DNA of 64,000 bases, taken from Granulicella sp. 5B5 (GTDB lineage: Bacteria > Acidobacteriota > Terriglobia > Terriglobales > Acidobacteriaceae). The notes under the pieces are model-generated. The model saw nothing but the letters and a program-made list of their open reading frames with translations. It was not told the DNA's origin and did not search any database. The position numbers and the translations under genes were made by a program. Positions 32,741 through 40,067 of this stretch are shown here, in pieces (the first letter of the stretch is position 1; each line of letters opens with the position of its first letter). Where the stretch lies: assembly GCF_014083945.1 (NCBI RefSeq), contig NZ_CP046444.1, positions 62,001 through 126,000 on the forward strand, given 5' to 3'.

Positions 32741-33019
32741 TCGGTGCAGGCGTCGTGGGGGCGTTGGACTGCCGGTCCACGTCCGAAGCCGCGCGGGGCA
32801 TAATTCTTGTGCCCTCGTAAAAATGTTGGTTGCCAGGCAGCTAGTATACAAGAGTCGTAAGGGGACATTTTCTTCAATAGGTGTAGTAGACCCGATTACG
32901 ACATATTCAGGGCAGAAAACCCGAGGGTTGGAACCATGTTGCAAGGAGTATCGCAATCCGAGCCCGTATTGAGCCCCTCATGTTTGTGAAGAGTGGTAGA
33001 GAGACAATGACTCGAAATC

Positions 33020-33149
33020 TTATTCGTGTAGGTGGATCAATCCTGCGGGCAGGGTGATCAGCGACCCCAAATAGGAGGGCCGTAAACGATCCGAGGAATA
33101 GAGTGTTCCGTCCAAGGCGCTGCCGGTCAGTGGATTTATTTTGTCGGGG
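33020..33149 (-). pseudogene. 3' fragment of an unidentified gene abutting tRNA-Lys
   Basis: Reading the minus strand from the tRNA edge gives INPLTGSALDGTLYSSDRLR then PSYLGSLITLPAGLIHLHE and a TAA at 33022-33020. The composition looks like real protein rather than noise, and the frame has no start because it runs into the tRNA gene. I cannot name the family. It fits a gene end left by insertion or deletion at the tRNA; chance cannot be excluded. Confidence 0.3.
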
Positions 33150-33153
33150 GAAG

Positions 33154-33229
33154 TGGTGGACGCGGTAGGGATCGAACCTACGACCAGTCGATTAAGAGTC
33201 GAATGCTCTACCAGCTGAGCTACGCGTCC
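33154..33229 (-). tRNA. tRNA-Lys (anticodon CTT)
   Basis: On the minus strand: acceptor GGACGCG (33229-33223) pairs with CGCGTCC, discriminator A, encoded CCA at 33156-33154. D arm GTAGCTCAGCTGGTAGAGC, anticodon loop CTCTTAA giving CTT, T arm with GTAGGTTCGATCCCTAC. Its 3' end faces the region of gene fragments, the side where tRNA-targeting integrases insert. Confidence 0.96.
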
Positions 33230-33323
33230 TTGCGTGGAACCTGTCTCGGGGAGAGGCAGGAGCGAACGATCTAAGTTCGCAACAGGAGATGCGGATGTTA
33301 CCGCCGCACAAGAGTTAGTGTAC

Positions 33324-33358
33324 CACGATCCGGCGCCGTTTCGGGACGCCGGATCGTG
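33324..33358 (-). terminator. Strong hairpin after mqnD
   Basis: CACGATCCGGCG (33324-33335) pairs perfectly with CGCCGGATCGTG (33347-33358) around an 11-base loop, just beyond the mqnD stop. There is no clear T-run after it on the minus strand, so it may end transcription weakly or protect the mRNA 3' end. Confidence 0.6.
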
Positions 33359-33366
33359 AGGAAAAC

Positions 33367-34221
33367 TTAGCCTACAAATTCGACGTTGGCCTTGTGGGGG
33401 ATGATGCCGCGCTCATAGCCCATGTCAAGGAGTTTGCGGATCGCCTCGCGACCATCGTCGCCGTAGTTAAGGGTGCGCTCGTTGACGTACATGCCGACGA
33501 AACGGTTGGCGAGATTGGTGTCGAGGTCGCGGGCAAACTGCATGGCGTACTCTAGTGCAGCCTCACGGTGCTCAAGGGCGTGGCGGATGCTGTCGCGCAG
33601 AGCGTTGGTGGTAATGAGCTGAACTTCAGAGCCGAGCGAGCGGCGGATGGCGTTCCCGCCAAGAGGAAGAGGGAGACCAGTCTGCTCGTGCCACCAGACG
33701 CCGAGGTCGATGATCTTCTTGAGGCCGTCCTGCGCGTAGGTAAGCTGGCCTTCGTGAATGATGAGGCCAGCGTCAAACTCTCCGGCGAGAACGGCGGGGA
33801 TGATCTTGTCGAAGGGAACGGTGACGGTTTCGATCTCGGGTGCGAAAAGCTTCAGGGCCAGATACGCAGTGGTGAGCGTGCCGGGGACTGCGATCTTCAG
33901 CTTCTTCACTTCATCGAGGGTGAAGTCACGCTTGGAGACGATCATGGGGCCGTAGCTGTCGCCTACAGAACCACCGCAGGACATGAGAGTGTAGTTATCC
34001 TGGATATAGGGGTAGGCGTGGAAGCTGATGGCCGTGACGTCGTAGTACTGGTCGGTGAGGGCGCGGTGGTTCAGGGCTTCGATGTCGGTGAGGGTGTGGG
34101 TGAACTTATAGCCGGGGACGCGAATTTTGTTGGTGGCGAGTCCGTAGAACATGAAAGCGTCGTCAGAGTCAGGGCTGTGAGCGATCTTGATCTCGCGCAC
34201 GTCAGTTGCTGCAGTAGTCAT
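33367..34221 (-). CDS. mqnD: 1,4-dihydroxy-6-naphthoate synthase MqnD
   Basis: The 284-residue enzyme acts in the futalosine route to menaquinone, turning cyclic dehypoxanthinyl futalosine into 1,4-dihydroxy-6-naphthoate. KIAHSPDSDDAFMFYGL at the N-terminus is the defining MqnD motif (MqnA lacks SDDAFMFYG). YDVTAISFHAYPYI, SVGDSYGPMIVSK, LIIHEGQLTYAQDGL with the conserved His, and PLPLGGNAIRRSLG follow the family. The length is typical. AAGGA precedes the ATG at 34221. bioY lies 60 bases upstream on the same strand, so a two-gene unit is possible. The gene implies menaquinone as a respiratory quinone. Confidence 0.93.
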   Translation of the reverse strand: MTTAATDVREIKIAHSPDSDDAFMFYGLATNKIRVPGYKFTHTLTDIEALNHRALTDQYYDVTAISFHAYPYIQDNYTLMSCGGSVGDSYGPMIVSKRDFTLDEVKKLKIAVPGTLTTAYLALKLFAPEIETVTVPFDKIIPAVLAGEFDAGLIIHEGQLTYAQDGLKKIIDLGVWWHEQTGLPLPLGGNAIRRSLGSEVQLITTNALRDSIRHALEHREAALEYAMQFARDLDTNLANRFVGMYVNERTLNYGDDGREAIRKLLDMGYERGIIPHKANVEFVG

Positions 34222-34281
34222 TGATTCCTTCTTACGTGAACGCGGCGTGTTTGAACGAGGTGTGCCGCGCGGTTGAGTTCT

Positions 34282-34878
34282 TTATACGATGCGACGCGGG
34301 CGGGTAAGGGCGCTGTAGATGCCAGCCGCAGCAAAGATTTTGACGATCTCGCCGGGAAGGAAGGGAGCAACGGCACCGATCCATGTGGCGTAGAGGGAGT
34401 GATGGGTGTACTGCGCGAACCAGAGAGCCCCACAGGCATAGAGCAAGGCCATGGCGAGGATGCCCGCGACGAGAGAGGCGAGGAAGCGCGAGGTGCGGGT
34501 GTTCAGCAGGCGAACCGTGCCGCCGGCGAGGGCCGCGACAAACGGGTAGGCCATGAGGTAGCCGCCGGTAGGGCCGAGGACCTGCGCCACGCCGCCGAGC
34601 CCGGTCGGGCTGAAGACGGGCAGGCCGATTGCGCCTTCGGCAAGGTATGCGAGCAATACCAGGAAGCCTTCAACGGGGCCGAGCGCGAGGCCGACCCCGA
34701 GAACGGCCAAGGGCTGCAGCGTAAGCGGCACGGGCGTGAAGGGCAGAGGGATGGAGAGGCGTGCGGCAACGACGATGACCACGGTAGCGGCGAGGCCGAT
34801 GAGGACCTTTCCTGTGCGGGTTTGCGAGAGCGACGCGGCGCGGGATGCGTATGAGGGCGATGCAGTGAGAGTGGGCAT
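34282..34878 (-). CDS. bioY: Biotin transporter BioY
   Basis: The 198-residue substrate-binding membrane subunit of an ECF-type biotin importer, with about six hydrophobic segments. ARLSIPLPFTPVPLTLQPLA and GPVEGFLVLLAYLAEGAIG, followed by LPVFSPTGLGGVAQVLGPTG and GYLMAYP, are the BioY signature. No EcfA/EcfT genes are adjacent; many BioY proteins share these with other ECF transporters or work alone. It is followed by mqnD and preceded by a 49-residue membrane protein gene on the same strand. Confidence 0.94.
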   Translation of the reverse strand: MPTLTASPSYASRAASLSQTRTGKVLIGLAATVVIVVAARLSIPLPFTPVPLTLQPLAVLGVGLALGPVEGFLVLLAYLAEGAIGLPVFSPTGLGGVAQVLGPTGGYLMAYPFVAALAGGTVRLLNTRTSRFLASLVAGILAMALLYACGALWFAQYTHHSLYATWIGAVAPFLPGEIVKIFAAAGIYSALTRPRRIV

Positions 34879-34909
34879 AGGTGTACCGAGGTGTTGGATT
34901 GGGTGGAAC

Positions 34910-35059
34910 CTAGAGCGGGTTAGCGAGGTTGCGTGGTGGTTCTGCGGGAACGGAAGGCGAACGCCGTTTGCGGGCTCGGGATATGTGCTTGGCGATCACG
35001 AAGCTCATGATGAGCAATACCAGGACCGATGTTGCCGAGATGGCGGCGAGTACGAACAT
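34910..35059 (-). CDS. 49-residue single-span membrane protein
   Basis: The ATG at 35059 has AGGGAGA 4 bases upstream, an SD as good as any in this region. The product starts with a hydrophobic helix (FVLAAISATSVLVLLIMSFV), then a basic patch HISRARKRR and a proline-rich tail, predicting an N-out/C-in single-span protein by the positive-inside rule. The stop TAG is at 34912-34910, 31 bases before bioY on the same strand. I do not recognise a family. Coding status rests on the SD, the helix-plus-basic-patch design and the position. Confidence 0.6.
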   Translation of the reverse strand: MFVLAAISATSVLVLLIMSFVIAKHISRARKRRSPSVPAEPPRNLANPL

Positions 35060-35229
35060 TTGATCTCCCTAAGAATAACAAAGGCAGCGCTAAGGGTGCA
35101 GCGTGAATCGGCGGATATCGCGAGAGGCAATGGACACATCTGAACTGTCGACAAGTATGGTTCCATGCAGTGAAAGAGACTCAAGTTTGGTGTCGACATC
35201 GGCGATACTGGCAAAGGAACGCTAGTCCG

Positions 35230-35634
35230 ATGACGAAAGATACCAAGCCGACGAAGATCTCCCCGCTGCCGGCGTTTGCGGAGGCGGCAGGGACACGTCT
35301 GTATTCGTGGCGCCGCCGGGCAGCGACAATCGCCGTGGGAGCGCTGGCGCTGGTGATGGCATACGGCGTGGTGTTTGGGCACAACGGACTGACCGCCTTC
35401 GCACGGAAGCGGGAAGAGGCCAAGTACCTGAACCAGCAGATGATCCGCCTGAAGGCCGAAAACGAGCGGTTGCGCGGGCATGTGGAACGCCTGCAGAACG
35501 ATCCCGGTGAGATTGAGCATGAGGCGCGCGCGCAACTGCACTATACGCGAACGGGCGAAGTGATCTATACCGTGACCGATGGCGCGAATGCGGGTGCTAA
35601 GAGCGGTGCGATGCCTGGTGCAGCGGCACATTAG
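35230..35634 (+). CDS. DivIC/FtsL-like septum protein
   Basis: A small bitopic protein of 134 residues with a short N-terminal cytoplasmic part, one membrane helix (ATIAVGALALVMAYGVVFGH) and a coiled coil (FARKREEAKYLNQQMIRLKA, then ENERLRGHVERLQ) ending in a conserved NDPGEIEHEARAQLHYTRTG segment. This layout matches the FtsB/DivIC family, which links early and late cell-division proteins in the divisome. The start ATG at 35230 is preferred over one 60 bases upstream, which would add an unrelated segment rich in Arg/Trp. The Ala/Gly tail is variable. Confidence 0.82.
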   Translation: MTKDTKPTKISPLPAFAEAAGTRLYSWRRRAATIAVGALALVMAYGVVFGHNGLTAFARKREEAKYLNQQMIRLKAENERLRGHVERLQNDPGEIEHEARAQLHYTRTGEVIYTVTDGANAGAKSGAMPGAAAH

Positions 35635-35772
35635 GTAGAGTTATCCGATTGGCGGAGGCGCCATTTTGACGGGATGGGCCTAACGGGTCGGATTTGCGCG
35701 AATGCCGAGACGCAACATTATCCATTTGGCATTGACGGATATTGACAGCGTGAACTCAGCAACACAGGTACG

Positions 35773-36609
35773 ATGGTGGATGGAGGAAGTTTGCTCGCCA
35801 CGTCATCTGTATCTGTCTCTCTTCAATCGCTGATTGCTGTTGTGGGTGTTCAGCTACTGGCGGCATTGGCCGTCACCTCGTTGCATCGCTTCGACGCAGC
35901 CCTGCGCCGAGCCCTGCCGTATGTGATCAGTGTGGCGGTAGGTGTGCTGATGACGACGGGGGCCGCGCATCTGCTGCCGGAGGCGGTCGAGTCACTCGGT
36001 AACCGTCCAGCTGTATGGGTGACGGTGGTGGTGACGATGCTGGCGCTGTATACGTTCGAGCGCCTGTTTCATGTGCTGTCGGGCGTGAGCGCGGAGCCTT
36101 CGGCCGAGGTGGACTGCAAGGAAGACCACTCGCAGGGGAACCATCATCACCATCATCATGCGTCACGGCCGGCTACGCTTTTGCTGGGATGCGTGACGCA
36201 TAGTCTGGTGGATGGCACGGGTGTAGCGGCTGCGTTTGCGATCGATCCGCGCGTGGGCTGGGTGACGGCGCTGGCGGTGGGACTGCATGAGATTCCGCAT
36301 CGCATGGGCGATTTTGCGCTGCTGGTGCATATGGGCGTGCAGCGTGGCCGCGCGGCCTTGCTGGCTATCGCTGCGGGCGGGTCAAGCCTATTAGGATGGG
36401 CGATCGTTGTCGCGCTCGGGAGCCATGGAACAGGGACGGTTGCGTGGCTGCTGCCAGTGAGTGCGGGTAGTTTCCTCTACATTTCCATGGTGGACCTGTT
36501 GCCAGAGTTGCAGGCGGAGAAGCGGCCTGTGGCTGTGCTGGGACAGATTGTGAGCCTGGCGTTCGGAGTTGCGCTGGCGTTGGGATTGACACGGATGCAA
36601 GGAGCTTAG
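35773..36609 (+). CDS. ZIP-family metal transporter with a poly-histidine loop
   Basis: A 278-residue inner-membrane protein with about eight hydrophobic helices. Helix IV and V carry THSLVDGTGVAAAFAI and VGLHEIPHRMGDFALLV, which match the ZIP metal pathway motifs H-S-x-x-D-G and H-E-x-P-H. A cytoplasmic loop near residue 122 contains GNHHHHHHASR, a likely metal-binding tether. ZIP proteins move zinc and related divalent metals into the cytoplasm. The ATG at 35773 is the longest; a TTG 24 bases on with GGAGG upstream is an alternative. The ROK kinase starts 6 bases after its stop, so the two are likely co-transcribed. Confidence 0.9.
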   Translation: MVDGGSLLATSSVSVSLQSLIAVVGVQLLAALAVTSLHRFDAALRRALPYVISVAVGVLMTTGAAHLLPEAVESLGNRPAVWVTVVVTMLALYTFERLFHVLSGVSAEPSAEVDCKEDHSQGNHHHHHHASRPATLLLGCVTHSLVDGTGVAAAFAIDPRVGWVTALAVGLHEIPHRMGDFALLVHMGVQRGRAALLAIAAGGSSLLGWAIVVALGSHGTGTVAWLLPVSAGSFLYISMVDLLPELQAEKRPVAVLGQIVSLAFGVALALGLTRMQGA

Positions 36610-36615
36610 ACACAG

Positions 36616-37527
36616 ATGCGGATTGGGATCGACCTGGGCGGAACAAAGATTGAGGCGATTGCGCTGGATAGCAAAGGCGCAGAGCTGCGACGTGTGCGTG
36701 TGGCGACACCTCGCGGAGATTACGAGGGGACTATCGGAGCCATCCGCGACCTTGCGCTGGAGATGGAGGCGGTGCTGGGTGAAAGCGGAACGGTTGGGGT
36801 CGGGATTCCGGGGACGGTTGTTGCGTCGACGGGGCTGGTGAAGAATGCGAACTCGACGTGGCTGAATGGCAAGCCGCTGCAGCGCGATCTGAGCGATGCG
36901 CTGGCTCGTGAGGTGCGCTGCGCCAATGACGCAAATTGTTTTGCTGTCAGTGAGGCAATTGACGGTGCGGGGAAGGGGGCGCATTTGGTTTTTGGGGTCA
37001 TCATGGGGACGGGCTGCGGGGGCGGGATTTCGATTGGCGGCCAGGTGCATGCGGGGCCGAATGGGGTGGCGGGGGAGTGGGGGCATACTCCGCTGCCGTG
37101 GGCGAAGGGCGATGAGCTGCCTGGGCCGTCGTGTTATTGCGGCAAGAGTGGCTGCCTGGAGAGCTGGATCTCAGGGACGGGGTTTGAGTGGGACTTTGCG
37201 CGAGTGACGAGCCGCGATCTTCGTGGCGTGGAGATCGTGAAGGCCGCAGAAGACGGAGATCCGGATGCAGAGGCTGCGATGGAGCGCCTGATCTCGCGGG
37301 TTGGACGCGGACTTGCGGTGGTCGTGAATGTGCTGGACCCTGATGTCATCGTTCTCGGGGGTGGCTTGTCGAACCTGGAGCGGTTGTATGACGGTGAGCT
37401 GTCGCGGCAGTTGAGCGAGTACTGCTTTGGCGGAAACATCACGACGCCGATACGGCGGAATGTGCATGGGGATTCGAGCGGCGTTCGGGGTGCGGCGTGG
37501 CTTTGGCCGGAGAGTGCGACGAGCTAG
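36616..37527 (+). CDS. ROK-family sugar kinase (fructokinase-like)
   Basis: The 303-residue protein starts with the ATP-binding loop IGIDLGGTKIEAIALD, has GTVGVGIPGTV, the catalytic-base segment RCANDANCFAVSEA, GTGCGGGISIGGQVHAGPNG, and the ROK zinc motif: His in EWGHTPLPW plus CYCGKSGCLESWISG. ROK kinases phosphorylate hexoses; the closest pattern is the Mak-type fructokinase/glucokinase group, though exact sugar cannot be read from sequence. No DNA-binding domain is present, so it is an enzyme rather than a NagC/XylR repressor. Confidence 0.9.
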   Translation: MRIGIDLGGTKIEAIALDSKGAELRRVRVATPRGDYEGTIGAIRDLALEMEAVLGESGTVGVGIPGTVVASTGLVKNANSTWLNGKPLQRDLSDALAREVRCANDANCFAVSEAIDGAGKGAHLVFGVIMGTGCGGGISIGGQVHAGPNGVAGEWGHTPLPWAKGDELPGPSCYCGKSGCLESWISGTGFEWDFARVTSRDLRGVEIVKAAEDGDPDAEAAMERLISRVGRGLAVVVNVLDPDVIVLGGGLSNLERLYDGELSRQLSEYCFGGNITTPIRRNVHGDSSGVRGAAWLWPESATS

Positions 37528-37550
37528 GCGGGTTGTGCATCGAATGGTGC

Positions 37551-38057
37551 ATGGCGAAGACACACCACGTAAAGTCAGAGGCAACATCGGTCAAGAGTGA
37601 GCTGTTGAAGATGCTCGATGGCGGGCAGGCTCATGCCACGTTCGAGCAGGCCGTCAAGGGTTTTCCAGCAGAGTTGCGCGGTGTTGTGCCGCAGGGATTG
37701 CCGTATTCTGCGTGGCAGATCGTGGAGCACATCCGGATCGCACAGCGCGACATTCTTGAGTTCAGCGATAACGAAGACGGTACTTACAAGCCGTTGAAGT
37801 GGCCGGATTCCTACTGGCCTAAGGAAGCGGCGCCGCCGAGCAAGAGTGCGTGGGATGAGTCTGTGGCTATGGTGCTTGATGACCGGGCGCGGTTTGAGGG
37901 GCTGATTGCGGATGCGAGTGAGGCGAAGCTGGTCGAGCCATTTGCCTGGGGCGATGGGCAGACGCTGTTCCGTGAGGCGATGTTGATCGTCGACCATGCG
38001 GGGTATCACGTGGGCGAACTGATCGTGCTGCGGCGGCTACTGGGGGCGTGGAAGTAG
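37551..38057 (+). CDS. DinB-family (YfiT-like) protein
   Basis: A four-helix-bundle protein of 168 residues. The presumed metal ligands are His in AWQIVEHIRIAQRDI and the two His of DHAGYHVGELIVLRRLL, the DinB/YfiT layout. Family members are mostly putative metal-dependent thiol S-transferases (for example bacillithiol or mycothiol related), but individual functions are rarely known. The ATG at 37551 lies 23 bases after the ROK stop. A dispersed repeat (copy 1 of repeat A) begins 5 bases after its stop codon. Confidence 0.8.
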   Translation: MAKTHHVKSEATSVKSELLKMLDGGQAHATFEQAVKGFPAELRGVVPQGLPYSAWQIVEHIRIAQRDILEFSDNEDGTYKPLKWPDSYWPKEAAPPSKSAWDESVAMVLDDRARFEGLIADASEAKLVEPFAWGDGQTLFREAMLIVDHAGYHVGELIVLRRLLGAWK

Positions 38058-38061
38058 CCAG

Positions 38062-38222
38062 CCCCTCCCCCGCCATTTTGGGGCTATGATCCGCAGCGGA
38101 TTGGACTTAGGCTCGTAACCAGCTTTTGGTTACTTTCATGGTGAAATGGGCAAAGAGCGTAAACGCAGAAGCCCGGCACTTGGCCGGGCTCTTCACTTCT
38201 TATTGTAAAGGGCGTGTCAAGG
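38062..38222 (+). repeat. Repeat A, copy 1 (whole element)
   Basis: The element opens with CCCTCCCC, then GGGGCTATGATCCGCAGCGG and ATTGGACTTAGG (core 38080-38111, with an inner palindrome ATCCGC-A-GCGGAT). It contains a G/C hairpin at 38170-38190, and closes with TTATTGTAAAGGGCGTGTCA near 38222. Related copies are at 41.37, 59.19 and 32.23 kb. Confidence 0.75.
38170..38190. terminator. Bidirectional terminator-like hairpin between convergent genes
   Basis: AGCCCGGC (38170-38177) pairs with GCCGGGCT (38183-38190) around ACTTG, followed on the plus strand by CTTCACTTCTT. It lies between the convergent DinB and HAD genes, inside repeat A copy 1. Confidence 0.7.
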
Positions 38223-38233
38223 GTAGCTGCTGG

Positions 38234-38950
38234 CTACGCTTTGGGGAGTCCTATTTCTTCCAGCAGCGTTAGCCATTCTTGAGGAGCGTGTGCCGTGGCG
38301 TCGGGCTGGGCTGCTGCCAGAGAGTGGGGCGCGAGGCCGTAGAGGCATCCGATGGAGCGTGCGCCTGCGCGCTTTGCCGTGAGGACGTCCACATCAGAGT
38401 CTCCAATCATGACCGTCTCTTCAGGAGAGATTCGTTCGCCTGCGAGTTGGCTGGCTTCGGCGACGAGGGTTTGCAGGCCGAGGGGGTCAGGCTTCTTCGT
38501 GGTGAAAGAGTTGCCACCGTAGTTCTGGAAGAAGAATGGTGCAAGGCCGAGGGCTACGCATATCTCGCGTGAGGGGATGACGGGTTTGTTGGTGAGGACT
38601 GCCATGGGAAGGTGAGGATGACGGTCGCGAAGGGTGGTGATGGTGTCAAGAACGCCGTCGTAGCAGCGGGTGTTGTCGAGTTTGTGGGCGCGATAGTGTT
38701 GGATGAAGTTGGCGTAGGTGTGTTGGAAGAGAGCGTCGTTGTGGGTGAGTGAATCGAGGTCGCCGGGGTCGCCGAGGGCTCGGCGGACGAGCATGGCTGC
38801 ACCGTCGCCGATGTAGCTGGCGATCAGGTCATTGGGCAGTGAAGGCTTGCCGACTTGAAGGAGAGCCGCGTTGACGGAGTTGCAGAGATCGAGCGAAGAG
38901 TCGATGAGCGTTCCATCGAGATCGAAGACGAGAAGGCGCGGTGCGGGCAT
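38234..38950 (-). CDS. gph: HAD-superfamily phosphatase, phosphoglycolate-phosphatase-like
   Basis: The 238-residue enzyme has HAD motif I LVFDLDGTLIDSSLD with both Asp residues, motif II VLTNKP, motif III Lys in FTTKKPDP, and motif IV MIGDSDVDVLTAKRAG. A helical cap follows motif I (SVNAALLQVGKPSLP). This is the Gph/PGMB-like subgroup; phosphoglycolate is the usual substrate, made during repair of 3'-phosphoglycolate DNA ends, but substrate cannot be proven. The ATG at 38950 puts motif I at residue 8, as in the family; an upstream ATG would add 15 unrelated residues. Confidence 0.85.
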   Translation of the reverse strand: MPAPRLLVFDLDGTLIDSSLDLCNSVNAALLQVGKPSLPNDLIASYIGDGAAMLVRRALGDPGDLDSLTHNDALFQHTYANFIQHYRAHKLDNTRCYDGVLDTITTLRDRHPHLPMAVLTNKPVIPSREICVALGLAPFFFQNYGGNSFTTKKPDPLGLQTLVAEASQLAGERISPEETVMIGDSDVDVLTAKRAGARSIGCLYGLAPHSLAAAQPDATAHAPQEWLTLLEEIGLPKA

Positions 38951-39043
38951 CGGGTTTAAGGATACGCTCGCGCCTGCGGCGCATTGCTGCGGCAAAAGCG
39001 GAACGCAGAGGGCGCGATGTAGAAGCCCGCAATGGGCGCAATG

Positions 39044-39091
39044 TAAAAAGGCCCTGTGCGGGGGCTTATCGTAAGCCTCGGCACAGGGCCT
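39044..39091 (-). terminator. Rho-independent terminator after the DUF4097 gene
   Basis: AGGCCCTGTGC (39049-39059) pairs with GCACAGGGCCT (39081-39091), and on the minus strand the stem is followed by TTTTT. The 21-base loop can itself fold (GGCT/AGCC). It lies 20 bases after the stop of the gene at 39110. Confidence 0.85.
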
Positions 39092-39109
39092 GCGGTGTCG
39101 TATTGCTGG

Positions 39110-39973
39110 TTAGCTGGCGATCTCTACGTCGCCGGAGCCGGTGCGAACCTGTAGCGGAGGGCCACCGCCGTTGATGGGAGCTGTCATGTGGTGGCGGGAG
39201 TGGTCGTCCTGCTGAGGGGCGTTGGGGTAGCGGATGCGGATGTCGCCGGAGCCGGTGGAGGCTTCGAGGTCGAAGTGGGCATCAGAGCCGAGGTGCAGGC
39301 GGACGTTGCCAGAACCGCTCTCGAGGACTGCGCCGCTGGTGAGGTGGCCGTCGGCGTCGATGTCGCCGGAGCCGGAGCGGGCCTGGAGGGCGCCGTTGAA
39401 GCCATGGATATGCACGTTGCCGGAGCCGGTGCGGGCCTTGACGTCACCGCCGGTGCGCTCGTCGATCGTGATGTCGCCCGAGCCGGACTGCAGATCGGCG
39501 GGGCCGGAGACGCTGTGTGCGCGGATGTTGCCGGAGCCGGTGCTGGCGGTGAGGTATCGGCCTATGCTGTCAGTGTTGACATCGCCGGAGCCGCTGTGGA
39601 GGTTGAGGGCGACGCCTGCGGGTGCGGTGATGTCGTAGTCGATGGAGACGTGGTTGTACTCGTCGTGATGGCCGCTCTGGAAGCCGACGCGGATGGTGTT
39701 GCCGTCCTGCGCGATGGGCGGGTTCTCTTCGACCTGATGGATGATGCCGCTGCTGTCGCTGCTCATGCCGAAGAGGTTCCAGCTGGAGGTGACGTGGCCG
39801 ACGATGTGGATCTGGTTGCCGCTGCCCGCGTGGACGGTGATGTTGCCGGAGCCGGTGTTGACGTAGAGGTCAGGCGTGGAGGAGACGTTCAGCGTGCGGT
39901 CGAAGTGACCGTCGGCGAACGCTGCTGTGGATACGGCCAGCAGAGCGGTTGCGGTGAGGAGATGGAGTTTCAT
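39110..39973 (-). CDS. Exported DUF4097-type beta-helix protein with GSG repeats
   Basis: The 287-residue protein has a signal peptide (ends AAFA at residue 20) and then a series of roughly 20-residue strands, each with GSGN or GSGD at the turn (for example VNTGSGNITVHAGSGN, LHSGSGDVNTDSIG, TASTGSGNIRAHSVSG, RSGSGDIDADG). About ten such turns are visible. This is the pattern of DUF4097/DUF2807 proteins, which form parallel beta-helices in the periplasm or cell surface; some are putative adhesins. AAGGA precedes the ATG at 39973. It is followed by a strong terminator and preceded by an HlyD-like gene 75 bases upstream. Confidence 0.85.
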   Translation of the reverse strand: MKLHLLTATALLAVSTAAFADGHFDRTLNVSSTPDLYVNTGSGNITVHAGSGNQIHIVGHVTSSWNLFGMSSDSSGIIHQVEENPPIAQDGNTIRVGFQSGHHDEYNHVSIDYDITAPAGVALNLHSGSGDVNTDSIGRYLTASTGSGNIRAHSVSGPADLQSGSGDITIDERTGGDVKARTGSGNVHIHGFNGALQARSGSGDIDADGHLTSGAVLESGSGNVRLHLGSDAHFDLEASTGSGDIRIRYPNAPQQDDHSRHHMTAPINGGGPPLQVRTGSGDVEIAS

Positions 39974-40022
39974 GGGCGTCTTCCTTCCAGAATAGTTTCG
40001 ACGAGATGTTTTGGTGCTGCGG

Positions 40023-40067
40023 TTACGAGGTCTGTTGCAGGGTCATGATTACGAGGTCTGTTGCAGG
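40023..40067. repeat. Tandem duplication at the 3' end of the adaptor gene
   Basis: TTACGAGGTCTGTTGCAGG occurs at 40023-40041 and again at 40049-40067, with a 26-base period. The second copy is the last six codons and stop of the HlyD-like gene; the first lies just beyond the stop. Confidence 0.9.

Noticed and set aside
33154-33229. attL/attR pair from integration at tRNA-Lys
   Set aside because: I did not find a second copy of the tRNA 3' end in the window, and there is no integrase gene; only the debris suggests integration.
36110-36170. His-rich run as a cloning-tag artefact
   Set aside because: Six His codons occur within a natural ZIP loop with flanking acidic residues; His-rich loops are normal in this family.
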